From positions 1-35,195 of the forward strand of contig DHJG01000109.1 of NCBI GenBank assembly GCA_002404215.1: a DNA stretch of 35,195 nt, in the 5' to 3' direction. The notes under the pieces were generated by a model. It saw only the letters and a program-made list of their open reading frames with translations. It was not told the DNA's origin and did no database searches. This document shows, in pieces, positions 8,861 through 16,099 of this stretch. The number at the start of each line of letters is the position of its first letter. The stretch's first letter is position 1. This DNA comes from Desulfosporosinus sp. UBA4726 (GTDB lineage: Bacteria; Bacillota; Desulfitobacteriia; Desulfitobacteriales; Desulfitobacteriaceae). Made by a program: the position numbers and the translations under genes.

Positions 8861-9301
8861 TTATAACAAGAGCCCTACGACAATTCCTACGATCACGCCC
8901 CCAAAGACTTCCAGCGGTGTATGGCCTATCAGTTCCTTCAATCGATCTTGAGCAAGGTCCGATCCTTGGGATAAGCGTTCAAGCAACTGATTAAGAACTT
9001 CTGCCTGTTTGCCAGCGGCTCGTCGTACACCTGCGGCATCATATAACACAACCATACAGTAAACGGCAGACACAGCGAATATAGGGGAATCCCACCCATA
9101 GTATTTTCCAATTCCTAAAGTCAAAGCACTCACCGTCGCAGAGTGAGAACTTGGGAAACCACCGGAACTGAAAAGAAGTTTAAAATTTAGCCTTTTTAAC
9201 AGAAACAGATTAACTGCGATTTTTAGTATTTGGGCTATAAACCAAGCTATCACAGCAGAAACAAGAATTGTATTGTGAAAAATCCCTGGAATAATTGGCA
9301 T
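8861..9301 (-). CDS. DUF212 / divergent PAP2 family membrane protein (YuiD-like)
   Basis: This is a small membrane protein of about 146 aa with four or five hydrophobic segments. Its signature GGFPSSHSATVSAL is the core of the divergent PAP2 phosphatase family, followed by YDAAGVRRAAGKQA. The usual PAP2 fold hydrolyses phosphate or pyrophosphate from lipids; the substrate of this branch is not established. The frame can begin at a TTG overlapping the ispA stop, but the ATG at 9301 has AGAGG 8 nt upstream. The position between ispA and dxs suggests, by inference only, a prenyl-phosphate substrate. Confidence 0.88.
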   Translation of the reverse strand: MPIIPGIFHNTILVSAVIAWFIAQILKIAVNLFLLKRLNFKLLFSSGGFPSSHSATVSALTLGIGKYYGWDSPIFAVSAVYCMVVLYDAAGVRRAAGKQAEVLNQLLERLSQGSDLAQDRLKELIGHTPLEVFGGVIVGIVVGLLL

Positions 9302-9315
9302 GATAACAACCTCTT

Positions 9316-10182
9316 TCAATGCTGGCGTTGTTCGATATAGTTTGCTAGCTCACTTAGAAAGATTGCACCTTCATCAAACAACTTCAAGGCGGACTGGGCT
9401 TTGAGAATTTGGGCATGCATCTCTCGACCTGCGCCCTCAAGTCCTAACAAAGAAACATAAGTCGATTTACCCTGACGGAGATCGCTCCCTACAGGTTTAC
9501 CCAAGGTTTCACTATCCCCTACCACATCTAAGATATCGTCTTTAATTTGAAAAGCTAATCCCAATGCCTGAGCATATTCGGTCAAACCCTTAACCTGCTC
9601 ATCCGTACCGCCCGCCAAAATTCCTCCGAGCCGAGCAGAAACCGTCAGCAATGCACCTGTTTTAGCCTTATGAATCTCTTCAATTTCGTTTAAGGTTAGG
9701 GCCCTTCCTTCTCCGGCCACATCTGCAACCTGTCCCCCAACCATACCAGATTTCCCAGCAGCTACAGCAACCTCATGAATAATACGAAGCTGTCTCGCCG
9801 GCTGATCTAATCTTGAGTCTGCTAGAAGTTCGAAAGCATAGGTTAATAACGCATCCCCAGCCAAAATTGCTTGGGCCTCCCCAAATACTTTATGATTTGA
9901 TAATCTTCCCCTTCGGTAGTCGTCATTATCCATAGCCGGTAAATCATCATGAATTAGAGAATAAGTATGAATAAGTTCCAACGAAACTGCAGCAGGTAAT
10001 ATTATTTCAAGATTCCCACCGACAGCTTCTGCAGAGGCCAGAGCCAATACTGGCCGAATACGCTTACCTCCCCCCATCAGGGAATAATACATACTCTGAT
10101 TTAAGATATCTTTGTCCCACTGCAACTGAGTGAGGAACTGTTCAATCATCGTGATATAGCGTTGAAAGGTTTTCTTGAACAC
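9316..10182 (-). CDS. ispA: Farnesyl/geranyl diphosphate synthase (IspA)
   Basis: A trans-prenyltransferase that adds isopentenyl diphosphate to allylic primers to give C15 (possibly C10) diphosphates. The first aspartate-rich motif is DDLPAMDNDD, the second KDDILD, and GGGKRIRP binds IPP. The 288-aa length is typical. GTG start (10182), 9 nt after xseB, with GGAAGG inside the end of xseB; an ATG 11 codons in is possible but has no better site. It sits within the conserved xseA-xseB-ispA-dxs series. Confidence 0.95.
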   Translation of the reverse strand: MFKKTFQRYITMIEQFLTQLQWDKDILNQSMYYSLMGGGKRIRPVLALASAEAVGGNLEIILPAAVSLELIHTYSLIHDDLPAMDNDDYRRGRLSNHKVFGEAQAILAGDALLTYAFELLADSRLDQPARQLRIIHEVAVAAGKSGMVGGQVADVAGEGRALTLNEIEEIHKAKTGALLTVSARLGGILAGGTDEQVKGLTEYAQALGLAFQIKDDILDVVGDSETLGKPVGSDLRQGKSTYVSLLGLEGAGREMHAQILKAQSALKLFDEGAIFLSELANYIEQRQH

Positions 10183-10191
10183 GTTTTACGT

Positions 10192-10497
10192 TCATCCTTC
10201 CATTTCTAAACTTACAGGTTTTATCTGCAACGATCCATCCGGGCCTTCGAGTAAAATTTCCATTTGTTTTTCCGCTTGATTCAAGACGTTGGAACAGTAC
10301 TGAACAAGACCGACACCCTCCTTGAATAAGCTCAAAGCATTTTCCAAGGGAAGGTCCTTTTGTTCAAGAGTTTTAACGATCTTTTCCAACTGTTGAAGTC
10401 CGGTTTCCAAGGAAACGGTTTCTTCAGATTTATACCCATCTATTGTGTCTTGAGATTCTTCTACAAAAAGGTCCCCCGTCACTTTGTTTGTGCTCAT
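10192..10497 (-). CDS. xseB: Exodeoxyribonuclease VII small subunit
   Basis: XseB binds the large subunit XseA in multiple copies to form the ATP-independent single-strand exonuclease ExoVII. The family core is LETGLQQLEKIVKTLEQKDLPLENAL (split here by residue position: about 30-55), followed by LFKEGVGLVQYC. At 101 aa it is longer than the usual 70-85, because of an acidic, hydrophilic N-terminal extension of about 28 residues. ATG start with GGAGA 8 nt upstream, 3 nt after the xseA stop. Confidence 0.93.
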   Translation of the reverse strand: MSTNKVTGDLFVEESQDTIDGYKSEETVSLETGLQQLEKIVKTLEQKDLPLENALSLFKEGVGLVQYCSNVLNQAEKQMEILLEGPDGSLQIKPVSLEMEG

Positions 10498-10500
10498 GGA

Positions 10501-11703
10501 TTAAATCTCCTTCTCTAACACTTGGCAACGCAAACTTCCTTCTGCTAAACGAATTCGAATCTGTTCATCAACTTTTACTTGCTCCGTAGAGCGAAGAAGG
10601 TTCCCCTCCGTGTCGTAAGTCAACGAGTATCCACGACCCAAAATGGCCAATGGACTCAACAGATCCAGCTTAGCAGCCAATAAGTTTAGTATACCATTTT
10701 TATCTGCTACTAATCTAGTCATACTCTCCTGAAGGCGCATTTGCAGAGTATCTATGCGCTGGCGGTTCTGATCAATGCGCCAGAAAGGATCTTTGAGTGG
10801 TCCTTTGTTGGCGATCCCTTCAAGCTGTTGACGCTTCCGCTCAATTATCGTCCCCATAGCCCCTTGAAGCCGAACACGTATTTGCTCCACTTGAAACTGC
10901 AAATCCTGTAATTTAGGCACGGCCAGCTCAGCCGCTGCCGAAGGAGTTGGTGCACGCAGATCTGCAACATAGTCTGCAATGGTCACATCGGTTTCATGAC
11001 CCACAGCTGAGATGATCGGGATAACGGACGCCGCGATTGCCCGAGCTACCACTTCCGTATTAAAGGCCCATAATTCTTCCAAAGATCCCCCACCACGACC
11101 AACAATGATGACGTCGACCGCTCCATAGCGGTTAAGACGATCGATTGCCTGAGCCACTTCTCGTGGCGCGGCTTCTCCTTGGACTGTAGCTGGCGCCAAA
11201 ACCCAGGACATTCCCGGATGACGACGCTCCATAATGTGAAGAATATCCCGTATCGCCGCTCCAGTCTGACTCGTCACGATCCCAATACGCCGGGGAAAAC
11301 GAGGGATCTCCCTTTTACGTGCTGGGTCAAATAAGCCCTCGTCGGCAAGTTTCTTTTTAAGTTGCTCAAAGGCCAAATAAAGTTGACCAAGCCCACTCGG
11401 CTCCATCTCTTCTGCGTATAGCTGAATCGTTCCATCCCGCTCATACATACGGATGTTTCCCCGAATCATGACCTTCAAACCATCTGTGGGGATGAAACGA
11501 ACACGTTCCGAACGACTTTTAAACATAACTCCTTTAAGACTAGAAGACTCGTCCTTCATGGTGAAATACCAGTGCCCGGAAGCACGGTGGTTTTTAAAGT
11601 TCGAAAGTTCACCACTGATCCAACAGTTTTGTAAATCTGCTCGGTCCAGAAGTACTTGGCCGATCTGGCCGACAAGCTCGGAGACAGTCCATATTTTGGG
11701 CAC
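10501..11703 (-). CDS. xseA: Exodeoxyribonuclease VII large subunit
   Basis: This is the catalytic subunit of ExoVII, which degrades single-stranded DNA in repair. An N-terminal OB fold (about residues 1-95, including WISGELSNFK and SGHWYFTMKD) is followed by the exonuclease domain with IGIVTSQTGAAIRDI, GRGGGSLEELWAFN and SAVGHETDVTIADYVAD. A coiled-coil C terminus follows, ending in LSPLAILGRGYSL. A 21-codon upstream frame extension is rejected because the GTG at 11703 has GAGGTG 6 nt before it; this gives 400 aa. First gene of the long operon, with an extended -10 promoter just upstream. Confidence 0.95.
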   Translation of the reverse strand: MPKIWTVSELVGQIGQVLLDRADLQNCWISGELSNFKNHRASGHWYFTMKDESSSLKGVMFKSRSERVRFIPTDGLKVMIRGNIRMYERDGTIQLYAEEMEPSGLGQLYLAFEQLKKKLADEGLFDPARKREIPRFPRRIGIVTSQTGAAIRDILHIMERRHPGMSWVLAPATVQGEAAPREVAQAIDRLNRYGAVDVIIVGRGGGSLEELWAFNTEVVARAIAASVIPIISAVGHETDVTIADYVADLRAPTPSAAAELAVPKLQDLQFQVEQIRVRLQGAMGTIIERKRQQLEGIANKGPLKDPFWRIDQNRQRIDTLQMRLQESMTRLVADKNGILNLLAAKLDLLSPLAILGRGYSLTYDTEGNLLRSTEQVKVDEQIRIRLAEGSLRCQVLEKEI

Positions 11704-11722
11704 AAATTTCACCTCAACACCT

Positions 11723-11731
11723 ATTATAACA
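11723..11731 (-). promoter_or_regulatory. Extended -10 promoter for xseA operon
   Basis: The minus strand reads TGTTATAAT: a consensus TATAAT (11723-11728) with the upstream TGn of an extended -10. No convincing -35 hexamer lies 16-18 nt upstream. Transcription would start within a few nucleotides of the ribosome binding site, giving a leader of about 10-15 nt. Confidence 0.5.
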
Positions 11732-11761
11732 TAAAGCAAACTTGGCTTGCGCCACGTCACA

Positions 11762-11810
11762 GGCACCAGCTCAAGTCATTAGTTGCATTTATACTATCAG
11801 AAATTTATAC
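11762..11810. repeat. Dispersed intergenic repeat, copy 1
   Basis: About 49 bp that aligns with 16049-16094 with a few small gaps. The shared core is TTAGTTGCAyTTATrCTwTCAGAA followed by TATAC, and the outer part shares GGCrCCAG and GTCA. It lies between the xseA promoter and the folD-fchA terminator. No open frame runs through it. Confidence 0.55.
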
Positions 11811-11825
11811 TTTCTGACTAGTATT

Positions 11826-11860
11826 AAAAAAGAGGTGAGGAAATAAATCCTCACCTCTTT
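11826..11860 (-). terminator. Rho-independent terminator of folD-fchA
   Basis: A perfect 13-bp stem (11829-11841 with 11848-11860, AAAGAGGTGAGGA and its complement) has a 6-nt loop. On the minus strand it runs into TTTTTT, the complement of A11826-11831. It lies 75 nt past the fchA stop. Confidence 0.95.
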
Positions 11861-11872
11861 ACGGTATTTCTC

Positions 11873-11936
11873 GGGTAGGGGCACGATGCATCGCGCCCTA
11901 CCGTTGGGAGTTAGGGTATGATTCAGCGCACCCTTA
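11873..11936. repeat. Two adjacent REP-like palindromic units
   Basis: Unit A (11874-11902) pairs GGTAGGG with CCCTACC around CGATGCATCG. Unit B (about 11911-11936) has the same plan, TTAGGG...CACCCTTA, with a degenerate centre. The two differ by substitutions but align end to end. Unit B reaches into the fchA stop codon at 11934-11936. Such GC-rich palindromes between genes resemble REP elements; the family is not identified. Confidence 0.5.
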
Positions 11937-12569
11937 CATTCGACTTTGGACAACCGCCACCGTCTCCGCGCAAATAACAGCGGCTTGTTCAAATAGTTTT
12001 GCTCTCTCGGCCAATACTTTCTCTTTATATCCCACATCTTTAATCTGAGGAAGATTAATATCCACACTAAGCATCGCTGATTTCAACGCACTTTCCGCTA
12101 AATAAGCCGCTACTCCAACATCACTGATTGCACCCTTGTTGCCAATTGGAGCAAGTTCCTGTGCTAATTGTAAGATTTTGAAACAATTCTGGGAAATCCC
12201 AAGTGGGGTATTCGTGGCTGAAACTAAAACCTCTTGCAACTTCTCAGTGCGCACGGTTTTTTCCTCTTCAGTGCTTTTCGGTAATTTTAACACGGCCATG
12301 AAATTCGAGAATTCCGCGATATCCTCACTCAATCCAGTTTTCAACGCGGAAAGCACTGTTTCTGCCTGAGACAAGATCTCTTTCACCTGAGGTTCTACCT
12401 CTTTAAACTTTTCTTTACCGATCGTGAGGTTAGCAACCATACAAGTCATCGATGCGGCCAGTGCTCCGACATAAGCAGAAACACTGCCACCGCCAGGGGT
12501 CGGTGAGGAACTAGATGACACCGTCAAAAATTCTTCCGTCGACCATTCCCATACTTTATCCATATCCAT
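11934..12569 (-). CDS. fchA: FchA, methenyl-tetrahydrofolate cyclohydrolase (cyclodeaminase family)
   Basis: A 211-aa protein of the formiminotransferase-cyclodeaminase C-terminal family. Free-standing members in clostridia act as 5,10-methenyl-THF cyclohydrolase (FchA) in the methyl branch of one-carbon metabolism. The N-terminal SSSPTPGGGSVSAYVGALAA is the family's folate-binding loop, followed by an all-helical body with GISQNCFKILQLA and a C-terminal SALKSAMLSVDINL. ATG start with GGAGG 8 nt upstream. The start overlaps the folD stop by one base (TAATG), so the two are translationally coupled. Formiminotetrahydrofolate cyclodeaminase is the alternative call, but no histidine-degradation gene is nearby. 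Confidence 0.88.
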   Translation of the reverse strand: MDMDKVWEWSTEEFLTVSSSSSPTPGGGSVSAYVGALAASMTCMVANLTIGKEKFKEVEPQVKEILSQAETVLSALKTGLSEDIAEFSNFMAVLKLPKSTEEEKTVRTEKLQEVLVSATNTPLGISQNCFKILQLAQELAPIGNKGAISDVGVAAYLAESALKSAMLSVDINLPQIKDVGYKEKVLAERAKLFEQAAVICAETVAVVQSRM

Positions 12570-13420
12570 TAATCGGTCCTCCCTTGCAACACAATTCCCT
12601 TAAGAACATTACGCATAAGCAAAGCAGTCGTTAATGAACCGACTCCACCAGGTACAGGAGAGATCATTGAAGCCACTTCTTGGACTCCTTCAAAATCCAC
12701 ATCTCCACAAATTCCTCCCGGAATTTCATTGATCCCCGCATCCACTACTATTGTACCTGGAGTAACCCAGTCTTTCTTGATCATCTTAGCGCGACCTACG
12801 GCAGCAATTAAAATATCGGCTTGGCGAGTGTAGGAAGGTAGATCCGGTGTTTTAGAGTGGCAAATTGTTACAGTTGCATTGTATTTCAAAATCATAAAGA
12901 CAAGAGGTTTGCCCACAGTTTCCCCTCGGCCCACTAAAACAACGTGTTTTCCAGCAATCTCAACACCAGAACGCAACAGTATCTCAATACAGCTTTCCGG
13001 GGTGGCTGGGAAAAGACCATCTTCGCCACTCAAGATATACCCGCGATTCATGGGATGACCCCCATCTACATCCTTGTCTGGGCGCACTGCTGTCGTAACC
13101 TTATTTTTTGAAATTCCCTTAGGAAGGGGAAGTTCAATCATAATACCGTGAACATCTTTGTCATTATTTAAAACGTCGATTTGCTTTAAAACATCTGCTT
13201 CTGGGGTATCTCCAGGCATAGTGAATAATTCAAAGGCCATGCCCATACCTTCACTGACTTTTTGCTTTGACCGTGCATAAACCACGGAAGCCGGGTCATC
13301 CCCAACTAAAATCACGGCCAGTTTAGGCTGTATCCCTTTTTCTTTCCACTTTGCAATTTCCTCGCGAACTTCTTCCTTGAGAACCTTTGCCACTGCTTTT
13401 CCATCTAACAATTGAGCCAA
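12569..13420 (-). CDS. folD: FolD-family methylene-THF dehydrogenase (divergent)
   Basis: FolD interconverts methylene-, methenyl- and formyl-THF with NADP. The catalytic Lys is present (YARSKQK, Lys52), as is the Asp of KDVDG (Asp119). Several normally invariant positions differ: the Gln of VQLPLP is Glu96 (MIELPLP), DVDGF reads DVDGG, GRSxxVGKP reads GRGETVGKP, and GGVGPMT reads GGVGSLT. The start is the TTG at 13420, since AAAGGGG lies 8 nt upstream; the GTG three codons earlier directly abuts that site. This gives 283 aa starting MAQLLDGK, like other FolD proteins. It overlaps fchA by one base. Confidence 0.93.
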   Translation of the reverse strand: MAQLLDGKAVAKVLKEEVREEIAKWKEKGIQPKLAVILVGDDPASVVYARSKQKVSEGMGMAFELFTMPGDTPEADVLKQIDVLNNDKDVHGIMIELPLPKGISKNKVTTAVRPDKDVDGGHPMNRGYILSGEDGLFPATPESCIEILLRSGVEIAGKHVVLVGRGETVGKPLVFMILKYNATVTICHSKTPDLPSYTRQADILIAAVGRAKMIKKDWVTPGTIVVDAGINEIPGGICGDVDFEGVQEVASMISPVPGGVGSLTTALLMRNVLKGIVLQGRTD

Positions 13421-13508
13421 TAGACACACCCCTTTTGCTAAAATCGAGTCTTACTTTTGAAGACACGTAATGATTAGGTTAACAAAAACTTGGCTAGTTG
13501 AACTATTG

Positions 13509-14912
13509 TTACTTATTTTTAAGGTACTGATCGATAGATTCAGCAGCCTTTTTTCCGGCTCCCATAGCCAAAATAACGGTAGCGGCACCAGTTACAATAT
13601 CGCCACCCGCGAAAACACCAGGCTTCGAGGTCATCAAGGTATTCTCATTTGCAATAATGTTGCCTCGTTTATTCAGGTCTAAGCCGGGAGTGGACGTCGT
13701 AACTAAAGGATTAGGTCCCTGTCCGATTGCCACGACCACTGTATCCATAGGAATCACATACTCAGATCCAGGGATTGCTATTGGTGAGCGTCGTCCAGAT
13801 GCATCTGGTTCTCCCAGTTCATAACGCAAACAAGTCATGCTTTTAACCCACCCACGCTCATCCCCTTCGATTGAAACGGGATTCGTTAACAGATGGAATT
13901 GTATTCCCTCTTCTTCTGCATGTTCCAGTTCCTCATCCCGGGCAGGCATTTCCTTGCGAGAACGACGATAGATAATATAAACATTTTCCGCGCCCAATCT
14001 CAAAGCCGTACGCGCGGAATCCATAGCGACGTTCCCGGCGCCCAGCACTGCAACACTTTTCCCAACTTTTACTGGGGTCACATGGTCAGGAAATTTGTAG
14101 CCCTTCATTAAATTGGTCCGGGTTAAGAACTCATTAGCCGAATATACCCCATTAAGGTTCTCTCCAGGGATCTCCATAAAGTACGGTAGTCCGGCGCCTG
14201 TGCCAATGAACACGGCGTCATATCCGTTTTCCATAAGCTCATCCACCGACGTAATCTTTCCAACCACTTGATTTGTGAGGATTTCAACCCCCATTTCTTT
14301 AAGGTTCGTAATTTCCTTCTGCACAATCTCCTTTGGCAACCGGAACTGCGGAATCCCGTACATCAGTACGCCGCCTGCAACATGAAGCGCTTCAAAGATG
14401 GTTACTTGATGCCCATATTTCGCCAAATCACCAGCACAAGCCAATCCCGAAGGGCCTCCTCCGATGATGGCGACACGTTTACCAGTCGGGACAGGTTTCT
14501 CAAACTTAGATTCTCCAAATTTTATGTCATAGTCAGCTACAAAACGCTCTAATCTGCCAATAGCGACTGGATCCCCTTTTTTCCCTAGAATACATTTAAT
14601 TTCACATTGGGTCTCTTGGGGACAAACCCGTCCACAAACGGCAGGCAAGGAATTTTTAACTTTTAGAATTGTTCCAGCTTCCAGAAAATCCTCTTCTGCA
14701 ATTTTTTTAATAAATTCGGGAATGAGTACTTCAACTGGGCAACCTTCACGACATTTAGGGTCTTTACATTGCAAACACCGTTTTGCTTCTTCCACTGCCG
14801 TTTCTTGGGTGTAACCCAAGGCAACTTCCTCAAAATTATGTGCTCTCACCTGAGGGTCTTGACAGGGCATTTCATGACGAGGTATTTTCACTTTCTTCAC
14901 TTTCTCAGCCAT
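13509..14912 (-). CDS. nfnB: NfnB/SudA-type NADPH oxidoreductase subunit (GltD-like)
   Basis: This is the flavin and iron-sulfur subunit of NADH-dependent reduced ferredoxin:NADP+ oxidoreductase, an electron-bifurcating enzyme; close homologues are called SudA or glutamate synthase small chain. The N-terminal Fer4_20 region carries CLQCKDPKCREGCP and CGRVCPQETQCEIKC for two [4Fe-4S] clusters. FAD binding is at GGGPSGLACAGDLAK, NAD(P)H binding at GAGNVAMDSARTALRLGAE, and a C-terminal FAD motif reads VFAGGDIVTGAATV. 467 aa is typical. No large glutamate synthase chain is present, and the adjacent nfnA supports the Nfn/Sud assignment. Starts directly after the nfnA stop, with GGAGG 10 nt upstream. 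Confidence 0.9.
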   Translation of the reverse strand: MAEKVKKVKIPRHEMPCQDPQVRAHNFEEVALGYTQETAVEEAKRCLQCKDPKCREGCPVEVLIPEFIKKIAEEDFLEAGTILKVKNSLPAVCGRVCPQETQCEIKCILGKKGDPVAIGRLERFVADYDIKFGESKFEKPVPTGKRVAIIGGGPSGLACAGDLAKYGHQVTIFEALHVAGGVLMYGIPQFRLPKEIVQKEITNLKEMGVEILTNQVVGKITSVDELMENGYDAVFIGTGAGLPYFMEIPGENLNGVYSANEFLTRTNLMKGYKFPDHVTPVKVGKSVAVLGAGNVAMDSARTALRLGAENVYIIYRRSRKEMPARDEELEHAEEEGIQFHLLTNPVSIEGDERGWVKSMTCLRYELGEPDASGRRSPIAIPGSEYVIPMDTVVVAIGQGPNPLVTTSTPGLDLNKRGNIIANENTLMTSKPGVFAGGDIVTGAATVILAMGAGKKAAESIDQYLKNK

Positions 14913-15755
14913 TTAATGATGCCCTCCTTCATGATCACATTCAAGTCGAGCCTTAGCTCGGTTTTCTTCATCCTTATAAAAAACGAGACGCTTCATGGCT
15001 AAATCGAAATCCACTAAATGTCCATCAAATTCAGGTCCATCCACACAGGCAAATTTGGTTTCATTGCCGACACTAATTCGACAGGCGCCGCACATCCCCG
15101 TACCATCAACCATAATTGGGTTCATGCTGACAATCGTTTTGATACCCAAAGGCCGAGTATAATCTACAACTGCTTTCATCATAACCATAGGCCCAATCGC
15201 CCAAATAATCTTAACATCATTTCTCTGACTCAACACGTGTGCAAGCCCGTCTGTCACGAACCCTGTAACTCCCTTGCTGCCATCATTTGTGGCAATAACA
15301 ACTTCGTTACTTACGTCAGTCAATTCCTCTTCCAAAATCAGAAGATCCGCAGTTCTAGAACCAATGACAGTAATCACATGATTGCCCGCTGCTTTTAAAG
15401 CCCGTGCAATCGGATAAATTGGAGCATTACCTAGACCCCCGCCGACACAAACAACAGTACCATAATTTTCGATTTCAGTTGCAACACCCAACGGTCCCAC
15501 AAAATCCTGAAATTCATCCCCTTCATTCATAGCACAAATGAGGGCTGAAGAATATCCAACATTTTGCACAACAATCGTAATAGTGCCTTTTTCCCGGTCA
15601 AAATCCATGACAGTAAGTGGTATGCGCTCACCAAACTCATCTACGCGAACAATAATAAATTGGCCTGGTTCTACTTTCGCGGCAACCTCTGGCGCATGGA
15701 CTTCTAACAATGCGATGACCGGTGCCAGCAATCTCTTCTTAACGACGCGGTACAT
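14913..15755 (-). CDS. nfnA: NfnA/SudB-type ferredoxin-NAD(P) reductase subunit
   Basis: This is the smaller subunit of the Nfn complex, a ferredoxin-NADP reductase-like flavoprotein with a [2Fe-2S] cluster. The N-terminal FAD domain contains PGQFIIVRVDEFGERIPLT, the nucleotide domain has VCVGGGLGNAPIYPIAR, and the C terminus has DGTGMCGACRISVG and a later FACVDGPEFDGH, supplying the cluster's Asp and Cys ligands. The ATG at 15755 has GGAGG 6 nt upstream; five extra codons before it have no such site. 280 aa. First gene after a 344-bp gap with its own candidate promoter. Confidence 0.9.
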   Translation of the reverse strand: MYRVVKKRLLAPVIALLEVHAPEVAAKVEPGQFIIVRVDEFGERIPLTVMDFDREKGTITIVVQNVGYSSALICAMNEGDEFQDFVGPLGVATEIENYGTVVCVGGGLGNAPIYPIARALKAAGNHVITVIGSRTADLLILEEELTDVSNEVVIATNDGSKGVTGFVTDGLAHVLSQRNDVKIIWAIGPMVMMKAVVDYTRPLGIKTIVSMNPIMVDGTGMCGACRISVGNETKFACVDGPEFDGHLVDFDLAMKRLVFYKDEENRAKARLECDHEGGHH

Positions 15756-15955
15756 TTGACCCCTCCTCAACGTTTTAGAAAATTTCGTCTATTATTCTTA
15801 CATGTCTATATTATAAGCATTCGTGATGACTAGGCAGTTATCCTTCCCAATAAATCAAAAGTGCTAAAATTCACAAACTTTTTTTTCCCTTTTCTTTCGA
15901 TCATTTCACCCTAATAACCCCACTTTTTCAGTAGACGAACGTTAATTATTATGCT

Positions 15956-15984
15956 TCTATAATAGTGAACTGATTGGCATACAA
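15956..15984 (-). promoter_or_regulatory. Candidate sigma-A promoter for nfnAB
   Basis: The minus strand has TTGTAT (-35, 15979-15984), a 17-bp spacer and TATAGA (-10, 15956-15961), four matches of six in each hexamer. It begins right at the foot of the upstream terminator. Confidence 0.45.
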
Positions 15985-16020
15985 TTAAAGAAGTGCCAAA
16001 ACTTTCATTTTGGCACTTCT
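15984..16020 (-). terminator. Rho-independent terminator after nusB
   Basis: A perfect 13-bp stem (15989-16001 with 16008-16020, AGAAGTGCCAAAA) has a 6-nt loop. On the minus strand it continues CTTTAATTGT, a modest U-rich tail. It ends the carboxylase-asp23-nusB unit about 80 nt past the nusB stop. Confidence 0.85.
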
Positions 16021-16048
16021 AAGGAAACCCGGCTGTGCAGAATTTTCG

Positions 16049-16094
16049 GGCGCCAGTGGTCACCTTAGTTGCACTTATGCTTTCAGAAGTATAC
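16049..16094. repeat. Dispersed intergenic repeat, copy 2
   Basis: Partner of 11762-11810, with the same core TTAGTTGCAyTTATrCTwTCAGAA plus TATAC. It lies immediately past the nusB stop, between it and the terminator. Roughly 26 of 30 positions of the core agree by eye. Confidence 0.55.
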
Positions 16095-16099
16095 AAAAC

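Larger units (their letters stand above)
15756..16099. other. Regulatory gap between nusB and nfnA
   Basis: No gene fits here. In the direction of transcription it holds repeat copy 2 (16049-16094), the nusB-side terminator (15984-16020), a candidate sigma-A promoter (15956-15984), an imperfect CRP/FNR- or Rex-like dyad (15859-15876), and a second TATAAT at 15810-15815 about 55 nt before the nfnA ATG with no good -35. Confidence 0.6.

Noticed and set aside
11789..12067. 92-codon minus-strand frame across the fchA end and terminator
   Set aside because: It runs through the fchA terminator and REP-like units and overlaps fchA out of frame.
15018..15398. 126-codon plus-strand frame inside nfnA
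   Set aside because: It is antisense to a clearly coding gene, and its His/Asn-rich composition is that of a shadow frame.
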